From positions 18,311-82,310 of the forward strand of contig JAVKDO010000001.1 of assembly GCA_040222235.1 (NCBI GenBank): a DNA stretch of 64,000 bases. Direction: 5' to 3'. Origin of the DNA: UBA6059 sp040222235 (GTDB lineage Bacteria; Bacteroidota; Bacteroidia; Cytophagales; Cyclobacteriaceae). This document shows positions 8,729 to 18,481 of this stretch, piece by piece (within the stretch, counting starts at the first letter, position 1; each line of letters opens with the position of its first letter). A program made the position numbers and the translations under genes. The notes below the pieces were generated by a model. It was not told the origin of the DNA. It was given only the letters and a program-made list of their open reading frames with translations, and did not search any database.

Positions 8729-9014
8729 TCTTTATGCATAGGTATAATAATCCTGAAGACTTGTTTACTACTGAGCTGTAGCTACGATTTTGTCACTAGC
8801 ACTAGGAGGTATGAGTGGCTGATCGGTTTATTAACATTTGGCTAGGCCAATTATCTATTGAGCAAATAAGGTAAAATGAGATACCACTGGTACTCACTGT
8901 CAATATCACGATTGCACAATAGATATGCATCATGACCAGCCGCTTAGCTATCGCTTGTGCTAATATGCCTAACAAGGCAATAAATGAATTTGTAACTCAA
9001 AACTTGATGCTCAG
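8729..9014. other. Intergenic region with nested inverted repeat
   Basis: No coding signal was found after the terminator. The 14-bp arms at 8852-8865 and 8912-8925 match in 13 positions and enclose a second small hairpin (TACCA/TGGTA). A weaker outer pairing (GGCTG near 8815 with CAGCC near 8938) extends the symmetry. Confidence 0.5.
8852..8925. repeat. Inverted repeat, 14-bp arms with one mismatch
   Basis: TATCTATTGAGCAA at 8852-8865 is the reverse complement of TTGCACAATAGATA at 8912-8925 except for one base; the spacer is 46 bp. It could be a large regulatory hairpin or a remnant of a small non-coding mobile repeat. A second copy was not found by eye in the window. Confidence 0.55.
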
Positions 9015-10562
9015 ATGAAATACTTATCCCCTTTAGTTTACCTGTTCATTTTCATGAATTCGGCTTTCGCGCAAAATGGTACTTACAACATTGTGGATCA
9101 TATCGAGGAATCTGGTCGAGAAGTACTAATCACTGCTGAGATCCAACAGCTCATCGATCGATGCAGTCAGGAGGGTGGAGGCACCATTTATTTCCCAGCC
9201 GGTGAATACCTTACCGGGAGCCTAATGATGAAGAGCAATACCTTCCTACATCTATCTGCTGGTGCCACGCTCTATGGAAGCATGAGCATGGATGACTACA
9301 CGGAGGAGGCATCCAAGAGTCTGATTAGCTCCAATAAGGCTGATAATTTCGGAATTTTTGGAAAAGGCATGATAGATGGACAGGGTAGTGCATTTTGGAA
9401 AGGAAAGTCACGCCCTTACAATCGTCCCGAGAAATTGATTTGGCTGAAGTACAGCACCAATATTTTTTTCAATGACATTAAGATCATTAATTCCCCAAAC
9501 TGGAACATTGACGTTAGTTTTTGTGATGGCGTATGGATAGATGGTATTTCGATCATTAGCGAGTTGGGCTCTCCCAATTCTGATGGTATTGATCCTGTTT
9601 CATCTAAAAATGTATTTATCTCTAACTGCTATATCGAAACGGGCGATGATGCGATTTGCCCTAAATCTCGTAATGGTATACCAACAGAAAACCTGGTGGT
9701 GACTAATTGCGTCCTCATCTCAGACGATTCAGCGATCAAGTTAGGTACCCGCTCTGAAGACCCTATTCGCAATGCGGTGTTCAGCAATATCATCATCCGC
9801 AATAGTATCTACGGGATTGCGCTTTTTGCCAAAGACGGAGGCACTTTTGAGAATATCCGTTTTAGCAACATTTATATAGAGACCACATTAAATGAAACGG
9901 AAGATCCCACTCGACCCAGGGGGATCTATCCGATCTTTGTAGACTTAGAAAGAAGGACACCTGATGCTAAGCTAGGTGCGATAAAGAATGTGTCGTTTGA
10001 TGGTATTACAATAGATACCAAGTACGGACATTGTTTATTCTTTGGTCAGCCTGACTCCAGACTGGAGAATATCAAACTATCGAATATCAATTTTACCGTA
10101 GAAGAACAACTTCCATATGAAGGAATGATGAAGCCGCGTGGTGTACGCAACCTTAAGGATAAGGCCGCTAATGATTATGCCCACATAGAGTCCTATTTTT
10201 CATTCGTACATGTGGACGGGCTGGAAATCAATGGGCTGACCATCAACGATCAAGACGAATCACCTGAGCATACTAAACATATGATATGGGGAAAGGACGT
10301 ACATCAAGTGGATGTCTCCAACTTTAAAAATAGATCAGCAGTTACCACCAATCAACCCATCATCCATCTTGAGGAAGCCACCAACGTCGAGTTGTCATCC
10401 AATTCGCCTGTATCCGATGCTGCTTTTGTGAGCCTTTCGGGTACGACCACCAGCGATGTAGTGCTCATGAATAACAATCTGCGCAAAGTGGCTGAAGGGG
10501 CTATCTTGAATGGGGTCAATCAAGATCAGGTGATTGAGTATAACAACTTATATAAGAAATAG
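9015..10562 (+). CDS. Glycoside hydrolase family 28 (polygalacturonase-like)
   Basis: The 515-aa secreted protein has a signal peptide (1-19, SAFAQ) and a right-handed beta-helix typical of GH28. The catalytic signatures are visible as NSDGID (188-193, usual form NTDG) and GDDAI (210-214), with IKLGT at about 241-245 where the family's later active-site strand lies. The N-terminal block GGGTIYFPAGEYLTGSL is also characteristic. GH28 enzymes hydrolyse alpha-linked galacturonosyl bonds; the periplasm is the likely location. It leads a plus-strand run with GH2 (27-nt gap) and GH88. It could act as an exo-enzyme on uronate oligosaccharides other than pectin. Confidence 0.9.
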   Translation: MKYLSPLVYLFIFMNSAFAQNGTYNIVDHIEESGREVLITAEIQQLIDRCSQEGGGTIYFPAGEYLTGSLMMKSNTFLHLSAGATLYGSMSMDDYTEEASKSLISSNKADNFGIFGKGMIDGQGSAFWKGKSRPYNRPEKLIWLKYSTNIFFNDIKIINSPNWNIDVSFCDGVWIDGISIISELGSPNSDGIDPVSSKNVFISNCYIETGDDAICPKSRNGIPTENLVVTNCVLISDDSAIKLGTRSEDPIRNAVFSNIIIRNSIYGIALFAKDGGTFENIRFSNIYIETTLNETEDPTRPRGIYPIFVDLERRTPDAKLGAIKNVSFDGITIDTKYGHCLFFGQPDSRLENIKLSNINFTVEEQLPYEGMMKPRGVRNLKDKAANDYAHIESYFSFVHVDGLEINGLTINDQDESPEHTKHMIWGKDVHQVDVSNFKNRSAVTTNQPIIHLEEATNVELSSNSPVSDAAFVSLSGTTTSDVVLMNNNLRKVAEGAILNGVNQDQVIEYNNLYKK

Positions 10563-10589
10563 AATCCGTCGAACTTAATACATACCGTT

Positions 10590-12398
10590 ATGCAAAATAA
10601 TGATCGAATTAGGTACCTGGCTCTGGTACTCCTCATCTGTTGTTATTGGACTTATGATCTTCAAGCCCAAAATCTGATACAAAATGTAGGAGCCAGAGAA
10701 AAAATGAGCCTTGACGGCCTTTGGGAAGCAATCGTCGACCCATTAGAAAATGGACTGTATAATCACAGTCTTGGTTTGAGAAAAAATGGCTACTTCCTTA
10801 ATGAGCAGATGAAGAACTCCTATGATCTCATTGAGTATGATTTTGACCACAGCTACAGACTCAATGTCCCTGGTGACTGGAATACACAAATGGAAAAGCT
10901 GTACTACTACGAAGGTACCATTTGGTACAAGAAGACTTTCCAAAAACCGGAGAGAGACGGGCGCAAGGTGCTTTACTTCGAAGGGGTCAACTACCAATGC
11001 AAGGTCTATTTGAACGGTGAGCTACTGGGCGACCATGTGGGTGGCTTCTCACCTTTTTCATTTGATGTGACAGATAAGCTAAAGGATAGCAACCACCTTA
11101 TCCTGAAGGTGGACAATAAGCGCCTCCGAGAGGCTGTTCCGACGATCAATTTCGATTGGTGGAACTATGGAGGTATCACTCGCTCGGTGGCTATGATTTT
11201 TCTTGATGATTCGTATATCGAGGACTATTCTTTGCAGTTGGATGAAGAAGGACGAATAGAAGGCTGGGCTAAACTCAAAGGTGATAACATAGCCAATAGA
11301 GAGGTCTCGTTGGAGATTGACGAGTTGAAGACTGACTTACTGCTGAGAACCGATCAAGACGGCTATGCCAAGTTCAACATTAAAGCCAAGCCAGTACTGT
11401 GGACACCTGATAATCCAAAGCGCTATCGAGTGACATTAGGCCTGGAAGGTGTCACATTTGAGGATCAGATCGGATTTAAGACTATCGAAACAGATGGCAG
11501 CCAAATCCTACTCAATGGTGAACCAATATTCCTTAGGGGCATCAGCATGCACGAGGAGGCACCCTTTGGAGGTGGACGAGTGACCACACCGGAGCAGGCC
11601 AGGGTATTACTTTCCTGGGTAAAGGAGCTCGGATGCAATTTCATTCGACTGGCACACTACCCACACAATGAGTTCACCGTAAAGATCGCTGAGGAGATGG
11701 GGCTGCTCGTCTGGTCAGAGATACCCGTCTACTGGACGATAGATTATGACAACCCTTCCACTTATCAGAATGCTGAACAGCAACTCCAGGACATGATCAG
11801 CCGGGATAAAAACAGGGTAGGTATTGCACTCTGGTCGGTGGCCAATGAAACGCCGGTCACCGAGTCACGCCTGACTTTCCTTCGTCGATTGATCGATCAA
11901 GTGAAAATGCTCGATGATACACGGTTAATCACCGCAGCGCTCAATATCCAGTCAAGTGAGGGTAATAAGACCGTCATAGATGATCCACTCGGTGAGTATA
12001 TCGATGTGATTGGGATCAATAGTTATTGCGGTTGGTATGGTGGACGTCCCTATGAGTGCGGTGACAAGGTTTGGGACAATCCATACAACAAGCCGATGAT
12101 TATGAGTGAAGTGGGGGGAGGTGCCTTAGCAGGAATGCGTGGTACGGTGGACGAACGATGGACAGAAGATTATCAGGCTGAAGTATACAAATACAATCTC
12201 GAAATGCTAGATAAAATTGACTTTTTAGCAGGAGTGTCCCCATGGTTATTGATGGACTTTCGTTCACCGAGACGGAACCTACGACATATCCAAAAGGACT
12301 ATAACCGTAAGGGAATCATATCCGAAAAGGGTATTCGTAAGAAGGCATTTTATGTGCTTCAGGAATACTATGATCAAAAGAAGAAGAGCAGTAAGTAA
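10590..12398 (+). CDS. Glycoside hydrolase family 2 (beta-glucuronidase/galactosidase-like)
   Basis: The 602-aa protein has a signal peptide (about 1-26, LQAQ), an N-terminal jelly-roll sugar-binding domain (about 35-205, including YEGTIWYKKTF and VYLNGELLGDHVGG), an Ig-like domain (about 210-300) and a TIM barrel. The acid/base Glu is E420 in SVANETPV and the nucleophile is E507 in MSEVGGGA. The short architecture and FLRGISMHEEAP block resemble bacterial beta-glucuronidases. With GH28 and GH88 as neighbours, trimming of glucuronyl or galactosyl side groups in the periplasm is plausible. The exact sugar is not decided by sequence alone. Confidence 0.92.
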   Translation: MQNNDRIRYLALVLLICCYWTYDLQAQNLIQNVGAREKMSLDGLWEAIVDPLENGLYNHSLGLRKNGYFLNEQMKNSYDLIEYDFDHSYRLNVPGDWNTQMEKLYYYEGTIWYKKTFQKPERDGRKVLYFEGVNYQCKVYLNGELLGDHVGGFSPFSFDVTDKLKDSNHLILKVDNKRLREAVPTINFDWWNYGGITRSVAMIFLDDSYIEDYSLQLDEEGRIEGWAKLKGDNIANREVSLEIDELKTDLLLRTDQDGYAKFNIKAKPVLWTPDNPKRYRVTLGLEGVTFEDQIGFKTIETDGSQILLNGEPIFLRGISMHEEAPFGGGRVTTPEQARVLLSWVKELGCNFIRLAHYPHNEFTVKIAEEMGLLVWSEIPVYWTIDYDNPSTYQNAEQQLQDMISRDKNRVGIALWSVANETPVTESRLTFLRRLIDQVKMLDDTRLITAALNIQSSEGNKTVIDDPLGEYIDVIGINSYCGWYGGRPYECGDKVWDNPYNKPMIMSEVGGGALAGMRGTVDERWTEDYQAEVYKYNLEMLDKIDFLAGVSPWLLMDFRSPRRNLRHIQKDYNRKGIISEKGIRKKAFYVLQEYYDQKKKSSK

Positions 12399-12497
12399 GG
12401 ATCACTGAATCACCATTTACCAAACCCAGTTCCACTTGACTTTACCCACATGAACCTAATTAATCGAAGTTCTAAAGAATTAAGCAAGCTTGTTCAA

Positions 12498-13700
12498 ATG
12501 AGGAAAATCAAAAACGTTTTATTCACTGGTTTTTGTCTACTGACATGTACGATATTGATCACTTCCTGCAAGGAAAAAACCACATCCGAGCAAACTGATC
12601 AACTCAACCCTATTGAGATACTAGACACGATTGCCGATAGGCTATATGGTGCTGTGCAAAGCGAGAGTTCACCTCGTCTGCCAAGGTCTGTAGAAGAGGG
12701 TAAGGTGAGATATACTTCTCCAGAAGGCTGGACGAGTGGGTTTTTTCCGGGTATGCTGTGGATGATGGAGAGTTATGATACCAGCAGAGATTGGTCGAAG
12801 CATGCCGCATTGTACACTGAGGAGCTTGAGAAGGTACAATTCCTGACCTCCCATCACGATCTGGGATTTATGCTGTTCAATAGTTACGGTAGGGGCTATG
12901 TCAGTACTCAAAGCGCATCTTACAAGCAGGTATTAGTCAATGGGGCGAATTCACTGGCCTTCCGGTATGATTCCATGGTGGGTATGATCAAGTCCTGGGA
13001 CAGACCTGGTATATGGCAGTACCCTGTTATTATTGATAACATGATGAATCTGGAGTATTTGTTTTGGGCTACCAAGGCGACTGGAGATTCATCCTACTAT
13101 GATATGGCCGTGAGCCATGCTGCCCAGACACTTCGCGATCACTACAGGGACGATATGAGCTGCTACCATGTGGTGGACTATGATACGCTTAATGGCGAAC
13201 CCATTTGGAAAGGAACGCATCAAGGGCTGGCAGATGAATCTGTATGGGCAAGAGGCCAGGCCTGGGGCCTGTATGGATTTACGATGGCATATCGTGAGAC
13301 GGGTGATCTGATCTTTCTAGAGCAAGCCAAAAAGATTGCTGCCTTTTTGCTCAATCATGAGCAAATGCCAGCAGATAAGGTGCCCTATTGGGATTTTTCG
13401 GACCCGGAGATACCTGATTCACCGAGGGATGTATCGGCCGCTGCAATTATTGCGTCGGGGTTGATTGAGTTAAGTACTTACGTGCCTGCCGAGAGTACTA
13501 CTTACCAGGAATATGCCAAAGAAATCCTGCTCAACCTAAGCGAAAATTACCGCTACAAGGCATCTGCATCTCAAAACTTCTTTTATCTTGATCAAAGCGT
13601 GGGGAACAAGCCCAAAGACAAGGAAGTGAGTATTCCGATCATTTACGCAGATTATTATTTTATCGAGGCTTTGCTAAGGTTGAAACAGTTGGAAGTGTAA
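12498..13700 (+). CDS. GH88 unsaturated glucuronyl hydrolase, lipoprotein
   Basis: The start at 12498 gives a compact lipoprotein signal with Cys at residue 24 (LITSC); an upstream ATG at 12450 adds 16 unlikely residues. The (alpha/alpha)6-barrel features of GH88 are present: GWTSGFFPGMLW, then HHDLGFML with D121, IIDNMMNLE with D180 (spacing close to the catalytic pair D88/D149 of characterised unsaturated glucuronyl hydrolase), and the HQGLADESVWARGQAWGLYG block. GH88 removes the 4,5-unsaturated uronic acid left at the non-reducing end by a polysaccharide lyase, releasing 5-keto-4-deoxyuronate, the substrate of KduI encoded at 54041. Confidence 0.92.
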   Translation: MRKIKNVLFTGFCLLTCTILITSCKEKTTSEQTDQLNPIEILDTIADRLYGAVQSESSPRLPRSVEEGKVRYTSPEGWTSGFFPGMLWMMESYDTSRDWSKHAALYTEELEKVQFLTSHHDLGFMLFNSYGRGYVSTQSASYKQVLVNGANSLAFRYDSMVGMIKSWDRPGIWQYPVIIDNMMNLEYLFWATKATGDSSYYDMAVSHAAQTLRDHYRDDMSCYHVVDYDTLNGEPIWKGTHQGLADESVWARGQAWGLYGFTMAYRETGDLIFLEQAKKIAAFLLNHEQMPADKVPYWDFSDPEIPDSPRDVSAAAIIASGLIELSTYVPAESTTYQEYAKEILLNLSENYRYKASASQNFFYLDQSVGNKPKDKEVSIPIIYADYYFIEALLRLKQLEV

Positions 13701-13997
13701 TCATTAGACTTACTATTGATTTTCACTATCCGCGACATTGACCGATAGGTAGCTATAACGATGACAGGATTGAGAAACCATAGCCATAGATGCCTGATTA
13801 TTCAGCTATGTTTCTAAAATGTCCTTTCCACGTACATGAGGTCTTGATAATAAGCGTCTTTAGTTTGAGGACACCTCTTTGCTATCTTTATTCCATATTG
13901 AGATAGTGCATCAAAGCAATGAATGGTACTAGGACCTTCTAGATTGTTTTGATTGGGCTTCTTTTGACATGATACAAATTTTAACTTTTGATGACCT
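13701..13997. other. Intergenic region, 297 bp
   Basis: Nothing coding and no strong repeat was seen between the GH88 and DUF1080 genes. It may carry a promoter for the second plus-strand run, but no consensus could be placed. Confidence 0.4.
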
Positions 13998-15374
13998 ATG
14001 AATAGAATTGCTTTAGTACTTAGTTTTTGCGTGATATCTCTATACAGCGTCGCTCAAGATGGCTGGGAGCCTTTGTTCAACGGCAAGGACATAAAAAACT
14101 TTGAAAAGGTCAACGGCACAGCCGAATACCAGATCAAGGATGGGGCTATCATTGGTACCTCCAGGATGGGGACGCCCAATACGTTCCTTGCGACCAAAAA
14201 GACTTATTCAGACTTCATATTGGAGCTAGATGTCAAAGTGGAGAATAATCTCAATTCCGGTATTCAGATCAGAAGCCTGAGTAAGCAGGAAGTCATGGAT
14301 GGTCGCGTACATGGCTATCAAGTGGAGATTGACCCAAGTCCTCGCGCCTTCTCAGGTGGCTTGTATGATGAGGCAAGGAGAAAATGGCTCTACCCTCTGA
14401 CAGCTAATGAGAAAGGTCGAGCTGCCTTTAGAACAGGAGAATGGAATAGCTATCGCATAGAAGCGGTAGGCAACAAAATCCGCACATGGGTGAATGGCGT
14501 GATGTGCACCAACCTGGTAGATGACCTGACTGCCGAGGGCTTCATCGCACTGCAGGTGCATAGTATCAATGATCCATCACAAGAAGGTGCTACCGTGCAA
14601 TGGAGAAACCTTCGTATCAAAACGACAGATCTGGCAGATGAACAGTGGCCCGTAGATCCTGAAGTGAGGGAGATTAGTTATCTCACCAATGAGCTCACCG
14701 AGCTAGAAAAGAGAAAAGGCTTCCGTCTCCTTTGGGATGGAAAAACCAGTAAGGGTTGGAAAGGAGCCAAACTAGATGGGTTTCCGGAATCGGGATGGCA
14801 GATCGAGGACGGTGTATTAACTGTGCTCGCTACAGATGGGGGAGAATCTACCGGCCCTGGAGATATCATCACCACAGATAACTTTGGTGATTTCGAGCTA
14901 ATACTAGACTTTAAACTCACAGAAGGTGCCAATAGTGGCATCAAGTACTTCGTGGACCCAGAGCTAAATAAGGGTGCAGGTTCGGCTATAGGGTGCGAGT
15001 TTCAGATACTCGATGACAAAAACCACCCAGATGCCAAACAAGGTGTGGCAGGGAACCGGACGCTGGGTTCACTCTATGACCTGATGACAGCCAAAAACAT
15101 CGAGATTCCGGATCGTTTGAAACCCAAGTTTTTTAAAGGAATCAATCAGTGGAATCGAGCAAGAATTGTATCAAAAGATGGCAAGGTGGAGCACTGGCTT
15201 AATGACGAAAAGGTGATCGAATATGATCGTTATTCACAGATGTTTGAGGCCTTAGTGAATTACAGTAAGTACAAAGATTGGCCGAACTTCGGCAGATGGG
15301 CGGAAGGCCCTATACTGCTACAGGATCATGGAGATACCGTACACTTTAGAAGTATTAAGATACGAGAGCTTTAA
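13998..15374 (+). CDS. Tandem DUF1080 (3-keto-disaccharide hydrolase/lyase) protein
   Basis: After a signal peptide (1-19, YSVAQ) the 458-aa protein carries two DUF1080 concanavalin-like domains. Domain 1 (about 22-208) has WEPLFNGKDIKNF, NSGIQIRS and EWNSYRIEAVGNKIRTWVNG. Domain 2 (about 236-457) has LLWDGKTSKGWKG, ANSGIKYFV, GCEFQILDD and QWNRARIVSKDGKVEHWLND. In Bacteroides thetaiotaomicron a DUF1080 member works in a non-hydrolytic glycoside pathway by eliminating the aglycone from a 3-keto-glycoside, together with Gfo/Idh/MocA dehydrogenases and a TIM-barrel hydratase. Homologues of all three classes occur in this window. Two domains in one chain is common but the division of labour is unknown. 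Confidence 0.9.
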   Translation: MNRIALVLSFCVISLYSVAQDGWEPLFNGKDIKNFEKVNGTAEYQIKDGAIIGTSRMGTPNTFLATKKTYSDFILELDVKVENNLNSGIQIRSLSKQEVMDGRVHGYQVEIDPSPRAFSGGLYDEARRKWLYPLTANEKGRAAFRTGEWNSYRIEAVGNKIRTWVNGVMCTNLVDDLTAEGFIALQVHSINDPSQEGATVQWRNLRIKTTDLADEQWPVDPEVREISYLTNELTELEKRKGFRLLWDGKTSKGWKGAKLDGFPESGWQIEDGVLTVLATDGGESTGPGDIITTDNFGDFELILDFKLTEGANSGIKYFVDPELNKGAGSAIGCEFQILDDKNHPDAKQGVAGNRTLGSLYDLMTAKNIEIPDRLKPKFFKGINQWNRARIVSKDGKVEHWLNDEKVIEYDRYSQMFEALVNYSKYKDWPNFGRWAEGPILLQDHGDTVHFRSIKIREL

Positions 15375-15466
15375 ACTAGGATTGTGCTGATAGGGTAGAC
15401 AGTATATCCATTTAACATCTGTTCTACTACTGGGCTGCACACTGTTATTGATTATTCTGATAAGAA

Positions 15467-16915
15467 ATGAACATGCGATACATACATTATCTACTAGTTT
15501 TGGTTGCTTGCCTCTGTATTGGAACGGCCTGCTCACCTACCGTAAAAAAAAGTGATTTCACTTATGAGAAAGCTAAGCAGCTCGAGGCAGAAGGATGGGC
15601 TCAAGTACCTGCAATTTTGGAGCGTATAGTACCACCCACCTTCCCTGAAAATGAGTTTATACTTACCGATTTTGGAGCTGTAGGTGATTCGGTGACCAAT
15701 AGTCTGCCCGCCATGACAGAAGCCATTACCGCATGTAATAAGGCCGGTGGAGGAACGATCATTGTCCCCGCGGGTCAATTCTTCATGGAGGGACCTATTC
15801 ACATGAAAAGTAATGTGCATATATACCTGGAGGAAGGCGCGCGTATATTCTTCACCAGCGACCATGAAAAATACCTCCCTGCAGTCAAAGTCAGATGGGA
15901 AGGGACGCTTTGCTATAATTTCTCTCCATTGATTTATGCTTACCAGCAAACCAATATTGCGATTACAGGTAAGGGAGAAATAGATGGTGCAGCCAAGGAG
16001 TGGTCAAGAGAGTGGCGTAAAGTTCAGAACCCTGAGAAAGACGTGCTCCGACAAATGGGGAATGATACCATACCGGTGGAGCAGCGGGTGTTTGCTAATG
16101 GCTTTCTTGATCTGGATGGAGATGGCAAGGATGATGGGTACGGGGATGGTAAGCTCCATTATCTAAGACCTTCCCTGGTGGTGTTTTACGAATGTGAGAA
16201 TATCCTTTTAGAAGGTGTGAGTTTCAAAAACAGCCCTTTTTGGACGATTCACCCTGTATTTTCAAAGAATATTACGATCCGAGATATCGACGTATTTGGA
16301 GAAGTACTCAATGACGATGGTATCGATCCCGATAGCTGTGAGGATGTATTGATCGAGGGGTGCACGGTGGTGACGCATGATGATGCTATTTCCATCAAAG
16401 CTGGACGTGATCAGGATGCATGGCATAGGCCTGGTTCTAAAAATATTATCATCAGGGATAATGACCTGCTTAGTGGTGTTAATGCCTTGTGCATAGGCTC
16501 GGAGATGTCAGGCGGGGTGATGAATGTGTTTGCCGAGAATAATCGTATTGGTGGCGGTAAGCATGCCTTGAACTTTAAATGTAATCTAGACCGTGGAGGT
16601 CAGGTGCAAAATATATATTTGAGAAACACGCAGATTGAGTCCTGTGACGAAGCTATGTTCATCTTCAGGATGGACTATCATGGATACAGGGGCAATAATT
16701 ACCCAACCAAATTCAATGACTTCTATGTAAGTGGTATCACTTGTGATAGTGTCAAAGAGAAGCCATTCAAGATCGTAGGTGTCGCAGATGAGCCTATTTC
16801 GCGCATCATGCTGGATGATATCAAAATAAATCAGGCTGGTATCGATAGCCAAATAGAGCACACCTCGGATATTGTTTTTAATAATGTGACTGTTAATGGA
16901 GAAAATATACCGTGA
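15467..16915 (+). CDS. GH28-family lipoprotein with acidic calcium-loop-like insert
   Basis: A lipoprotein signal (Cys at residue 22, IGTAC) precedes a GH28 beta-helix. Signatures are FGAVGDSVTNS and GGGTIIVPAGQFFMEGP near the N-terminus, NDDGIDPDS (282-290) and HDDAISIKAG (304-313). Between strands at about 206-230 an insertion, FLDLDGDGKDDGYGDG, looks like an EF-hand/dockerin-type calcium loop, unusual for GH28. The second motif reads NDDG rather than NTDG, so catalytic detail may differ. The stop overlaps the GTG start of the downstream sulfatase by 4 nt, indicating translational coupling and a shared substrate. It is probably an exo-acting galacturonidase-type enzyme in the periplasm. Confidence 0.88.
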   Translation: MNMRYIHYLLVLVACLCIGTACSPTVKKSDFTYEKAKQLEAEGWAQVPAILERIVPPTFPENEFILTDFGAVGDSVTNSLPAMTEAITACNKAGGGTIIVPAGQFFMEGPIHMKSNVHIYLEEGARIFFTSDHEKYLPAVKVRWEGTLCYNFSPLIYAYQQTNIAITGKGEIDGAAKEWSREWRKVQNPEKDVLRQMGNDTIPVEQRVFANGFLDLDGDGKDDGYGDGKLHYLRPSLVVFYECENILLEGVSFKNSPFWTIHPVFSKNITIRDIDVFGEVLNDDGIDPDSCEDVLIEGCTVVTHDDAISIKAGRDQDAWHRPGSKNIIIRDNDLLSGVNALCIGSEMSGGVMNVFAENNRIGGGKHALNFKCNLDRGGQVQNIYLRNTQIESCDEAMFIFRMDYHGYRGNNYPTKFNDFYVSGITCDSVKEKPFKIVGVADEPISRIMLDDIKINQAGIDSQIEHTSDIVFNNVTVNGENIP

Positions 16916-18450
16916 ATGATTCAAATCTAAATATTGAGATTCTTTCTATTAGAAAAATCAATTCTAGAGTAAAGGTTTTCCTGAACTTAACTTGCAATCC
17001 TGTGCATTGTCCCATTGGGTTGTTCCTTATTTTTTTTATCACGGGCACTATACTGGGATGCTCAAATTCAAAAGAAACTGGTCGAGCAGAAATCAATGAA
17101 AATGATGAAATCAAAAAGACCAATGTATTTCTCATTTATGTTGATGACCTAAAGCCTATACTGGGTGCCTATGGGAATACGCTGGTACACTCACCAAATA
17201 TGGATGCTTTGGCAGCAGATGCATTGGTATTTAACAAAGCTTTTGCGACTGTACCTACATGTGGACCTTCAAGGGCCAGTATGCTGACCGGCATGATGCC
17301 CACCAGGAAGCGGTTCTATCGTAATCTAGACCAGGGAAACGCCCAAACTGAGGTACCTGAGGCATTGGCATTACCAGGATTCTTTAAGCAGCAGGGTTAC
17401 CGAACACTTTCGCTGGGAAAGATCTATCATTCAGCATCGGATAATGAGCAGAACTGGTCAGAAAAGCCATTTAGAGGTTTTAAGACCAACAATAAAGATT
17501 ATGTATTAAAAGAAAATATCGAGCTAGCGCTAGCTAACCCGAAAGCAAGATCGGTCGCCTATGAGATAGCCGATACAACAGACAATGCTTATCTGGACGG
17601 TAGATTGCCAGCAGAGGCATTGAAAAAATTGAAGGAGTCTATGAAATCTGACTCAGCATTATTTATGGCGGTTGGTTTTCTTAAACCACATTTACCATTC
17701 AATGCTCCAAAGAAATATTGGGACATGTATGATCCTAATGAAATTCCCTTTCCTACCAATTATACTGCTCCGGAAAAATCTCCCAGTGAATCCTTACATG
17801 AATTTAATGAGTTGCGCACTTACACAGATATTCCTAATGATGATGAACCACTAGACTCGGCCCTTGTCACGCATTTGATTCATGGGTACTATGCTGCGAC
17901 AAGTTACGTAGATGCTCAGGTAGGAAAATTCATACAAGGATTGAAAGATGAGGGCATATATGATGAAAGTATCATTGTACTCTTGGGTGACCATGGCTGG
18001 TTTTTGGGAGAGCATGCGATGTGGTGCAAGCACGCCAATTATACTGAAGCCCTACGGACGGCTTTAATGATTAAGTTTCCCAATAGTGGGCGTAAAGGAG
18101 TAAGCGATTTACCCGTGAGTTTGGTGGAAATTTACCCAACTTTAGTAGATATGCTGGGTAAAGAAGCACCTTCTCATTTGCAGGCCCAGTCCATCCTACC
18201 ACAACTTGAGGAAGAAAAAGGGGGTGTACAAAGCAAAGAGGTTTTTGCTCGATGGAAGAATGGATACACTTTGATAAAAGGGAGTTATGCCTATACAGAA
18301 TTTTCCGACAGTTCAGATAAAATGATCTCCCGTATGCTTTATGACCATTCGGTAGACCCCAACGAAAATGTCAATATTGTGGATAAAGTGAAACCATCGA
18401 TTATTCAAGAGCTATCTGCTAGTCTCGAACACCATATGACCAGCTATTAA
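16912..18450 (+). CDS. S1 sulfatase, iduronate-2-sulfatase-like lipoprotein
   Basis: The sulfatase signature TCGPSRASMLTG holds the Cys (C117) that is converted to formylglycine. Metal-site blocks are YVDDLKPILGAYG and LLGDHGWFLGEHAMW, and GFLKPHLPFNAPKKYWDMYD is typical of the iduronate-2-sulfatase-like group (probably S1_7). A hydrophobic segment ends in TILGC (Cys at 50), so it is probably lipidated, although the GTG start at 16912 leaves an unusually long N-terminal extension and the true start is uncertain. It overlaps the preceding GH28 gene by 4 nt. It would remove sulfate from a uronic acid or neighbouring sugar. The maturase is not in the window. Confidence 0.92.
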   Translation: MNDSNLNIEILSIRKINSRVKVFLNLTCNPVHCPIGLFLIFFITGTILGCSNSKETGRAEINENDEIKKTNVFLIYVDDLKPILGAYGNTLVHSPNMDALAADALVFNKAFATVPTCGPSRASMLTGMMPTRKRFYRNLDQGNAQTEVPEALALPGFFKQQGYRTLSLGKIYHSASDNEQNWSEKPFRGFKTNNKDYVLKENIELALANPKARSVAYEIADTTDNAYLDGRLPAEALKKLKESMKSDSALFMAVGFLKPHLPFNAPKKYWDMYDPNEIPFPTNYTAPEKSPSESLHEFNELRTYTDIPNDDEPLDSALVTHLIHGYYAATSYVDAQVGKFIQGLKDEGIYDESIIVLLGDHGWFLGEHAMWCKHANYTEALRTALMIKFPNSGRKGVSDLPVSLVEIYPTLVDMLGKEAPSHLQAQSILPQLEEEKGGVQSKEVFARWKNGYTLIKGSYAYTEFSDSSDKMISRMLYDHSVDPNENVNIVDKVKPSIIQELSASLEHHMTSY

Positions 18451-18481
18451 TGAATAATCTCAATTATTTTAAGAATCATGG

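Noticed and set aside
8968..8974. GCCTAAC as an integron attC core
   Set aside because: No matching GTTAGGC partner or attC-like stem follows.
12514..12523. AAAACGTTTT as another LacI-type site
   Set aside because: It is inside the GH88 signal-peptide coding sequence and lacks the outer GC bases of the 240-251 palindrome.
15533..15949. Minus-strand ORF of 138 codons
   Set aside because: It is the shadow of the GH28 lipoprotein gene, which has a signal peptide and catalytic motifs.
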